Part shown: one piece after another, positions 5,410 through 6,436 of the stretch
How the letters are laid out: each line of letters starts with the position of its first letter
Position numbering within the stretch: position 1 is the stretch's first letter
Assembly: GCA_024642765.1 (NCBI GenBank)
Contig: JAHEAM010000228.1
Coordinates: 1 to 6,436 of the forward strand
Reading direction: 5' to 3'
DNA from: Planctomycetaceae bacterium
Lineage (GTDB): Bacteria; Planctomycetota; Planctomycetia; Pirellulales; Pirellulaceae
DNA length: 6,436 nucleotides
Made by a program: the position numbers and the translations under genes
The notes under the pieces: model-generated
What the model saw: the letters and a program-made list of their open reading frames with translations, nothing else
Told to the model about the DNA's origin: nothing
Database searches by the model: none

Positions 5410-6250
5410 ACTTTCGTTGCCGGCACGCGATGGCAACGCACATAAAAATTCTTGCGGGCACGTCGTGATCCTTGGCGGCAGTCAATCGATGTCTGGGGCG
5501 GCGGCTCTCACGGGCCTCTCTGCCTTACGAGCCGGAGCGGGGTTAGTGACAGTCTTAACGTCGGCGGATGCACAACCGATCGTTGCGAGTTTTTCGCCTT
5601 GTCTGATGGTTGTTCCGTTGCCATCCGATTTTGGCTTGATCACGGGCGAGTCACGTGGCTTGATTCGCCAGTACATTGAGAAAGCAACAGTTGTCGCGAT
5701 GGGGCCAGGGCTCGGCCAGAGTGGAGAGTTGCGACAACTCACGTCATGGCTGTATCACGATTGTGAAAAACCGCTGGTCGTCGATGCCGATGGTTTAAAC
5801 AATTTGTCGGCGGCGGGTTGCGATTTGTCTTTGCACAACAACGAGCGAATTTTGACGCCGCACTTGGGAGAATTTCGGCGACTCACGGCTTGCCAACAAC
5901 TAACTATCGAGCAGGCGCGCGATGAACTCGGAAAATTCGCCTCAAGCAAAAGTGTGACGTGCCTAATCAAGGGCCCGAGGACTTTGGTGTCCGACGGAGA
6001 ATTTAGTTTTGAGAACAGCACCGGAAATCCAGGGATGGCAACAGCAGGTTGCGGCGACGTACTGACAGGTATTGTCGCCGCGCTGGTCGGACAAGGCATG
6101 AGGTCATTCGACGCCACGGCTCTTGGCGTCTACCTCCACGGCGCAGCCGGGGACTTGGCGGTTGAAAAATTCGGAACTCGTTCGCTAATTGCAACAGATG
6201 TAATTGAAAACCTGCCAACTGCAATTAATTCGTTCGCGTTGCAAGCTTGA
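5387..6250 (+). CDS. nnrD: ADP-dependent NAD(P)H-hydrate dehydratase
   Basis: This is a cytoplasmic ribokinase-fold enzyme that uses ADP (ATP in eukaryotes) to dehydrate S-NADHX and S-NADPHX, the damaged hydrated forms of NAD(P)H, back to the active coenzymes. The 287-residue product fits a stand-alone C-terminal YjeF/CARKD domain. Visible motifs are GHVVILGGSQSMSGAA (24-39), GPGLG (106-110), VVDADGLN (131-138), TPHLGEF (157-163), KGPRTLV (195-201) and GNPGMATAGCGDVLTG (213-228), with D224 the expected catalytic base. C222 stands where T or S is usual. There is no NnrE epimerase domain fused to it and no separate epimerase gene in the window. I chose the ATG at 5387 because the family begins near here; the open frame extends back to 5327 inside larB but without homology. 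The start lies 23 bp inside the end of larB, which indicates cotranscription and probable translational coupling. It converges with the right-edge gene, with 7 bp between stop codons. Confidence 0.94.
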   Translation: MNQIEVSELSLPARDGNAHKNSCGHVVILGGSQSMSGAAALTGLSALRAGAGLVTVLTSADAQPIVASFSPCLMVVPLPSDFGLITGESRGLIRQYIEKATVVAMGPGLGQSGELRQLTSWLYHDCEKPLVVDADGLNNLSAAGCDLSLHNNERILTPHLGEFRRLTACQQLTIEQARDELGKFASSKSVTCLIKGPRTLVSDGEFSFENSTGNPGMATAGCGDVLTGIVAALVGQGMRSFDATALGVYLHGAAGDLAVEKFGTRSLIATDVIENLPTAINSFALQA

Positions 6251-6257
6251 TTCCCGC

Positions 6258-6436
6258 TTATTTATCTTTCGGACGATTGATGCGAGGATCTGGGAGGACG
6301 TTTAGCTTTTGTTCGTAGGATTGGCCTTCGACTGTCAGTTTGACCGTGTATGCGCCCGGTTCGGCCCGAGGACTGGTTGGGTCTGGGACCGTGTTGCGGT
6401 AGATGGCCGCGATTGGAAACTGTGTTCTGTCTGTAG
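6258..6436 (-). CDS. C-terminal 58 codons of an unidentified protein with beta-sandwich-like tail (cut by window edge)
   Basis: An open minus-strand frame enters at the right edge and ends at TAA (complement at 6258-6260). It reads RTQFPIAAIYRNTVPD, then PTSPRAEPGAYTVKLTVEG and NVLPDPRINRPKDK at the end. The proline-glycine turn followed by alternating YTVKLTVEGQSYEQKLNV resembles an Ig-like/beta-sandwich module ending a large extracellular protein. In planctomycetes I recall such tails on exported sialidase/VPS10-like beta-propeller proteins (family memory, not shown here). No catalytic residue is visible in the fragment, and its true identity needs the upstream sequence. Together with nnrD it leaves only 7 bp between convergent stop codons, without room for a separate terminator. 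Confidence 0.65.
   Translation of the reverse strand, partial: TDRTQFPIAAIYRNTVPDPTSPRAEPGAYTVKLTVEGQSYEQKLNVLPDPRINRPKDK

Noticed and set aside
1..6436. Mobile element, CRISPR array, prophage or defence island
   Set aside because: No transposase, integrase, direct-repeat array or target-site duplication is seen; gene content is metabolic and membrane housekeeping.

Overview
The window looks like an ordinary stretch of a bacterial chromosome with about 50% GC, most likely from a planctomycete of the Pirellulales/Rhodopirellula type. This is inference, based on four things: Shine-Dalgarno sequences are missing or weak before most starts; a class I methyltransferase carries a signal peptide; a long, internally duplicated ABC-2 permease is present; and the gene families and singleton arrangement recall those genomes. 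No rRNA, convincing tRNA, CRISPR array, insertion sequence or prophage gene is visible.

Layout, left to right. On the minus strand lies an apparent two-gene unit: an ABC-2 type permease (393-2081), followed 33 bp downstream by the N-terminal part of an exported SAM-dependent methyltransferase (1-359, cut by the window edge). A 211-bp gap (2082-2292) holds inverted repeats and a tRNA T-arm lookalike but no supportable RNA gene. Next, also on the minus strand, come a small HEXXH putative zinc metallopeptidase of unknown role (2293-2898), a 218-bp gap with several palindromes, and argininosuccinate synthase argG (3117-4334). A 232-bp divergent region separates argG from a plus-strand pair: a divergent LarB-family protein (4567-5409), whose end overlaps by 23 bp the start of an ADP-dependent NAD(P)H-hydrate dehydratase, nnrD (5387-6250). 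At the right edge, a convergent minus-strand gene enters with only its last 58 codons (6258-6436).

How the genes relate. argG (arginine biosynthesis) stands alone without argH or other arg genes. The larB-like/nnrD pair is the most suggestive unit. LarB normally modifies nicotinic acid adenine dinucleotide to start the nickel-pincer cofactor, and NnrD repairs hydrated NAD(P)H, so two enzymes of pyridine-dinucleotide chemistry are translationally overlapped. The LarB copy departs from the family, as I remember it, at several active-site motifs, including the usual catalytic cysteine position, and this is the point I would look at first. The permease lacks an adjacent ATPase, and the methyltransferase appears to be exported despite using a cytosolic cofactor. 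I see no clearly new multi-gene system; the findings are modest leads.
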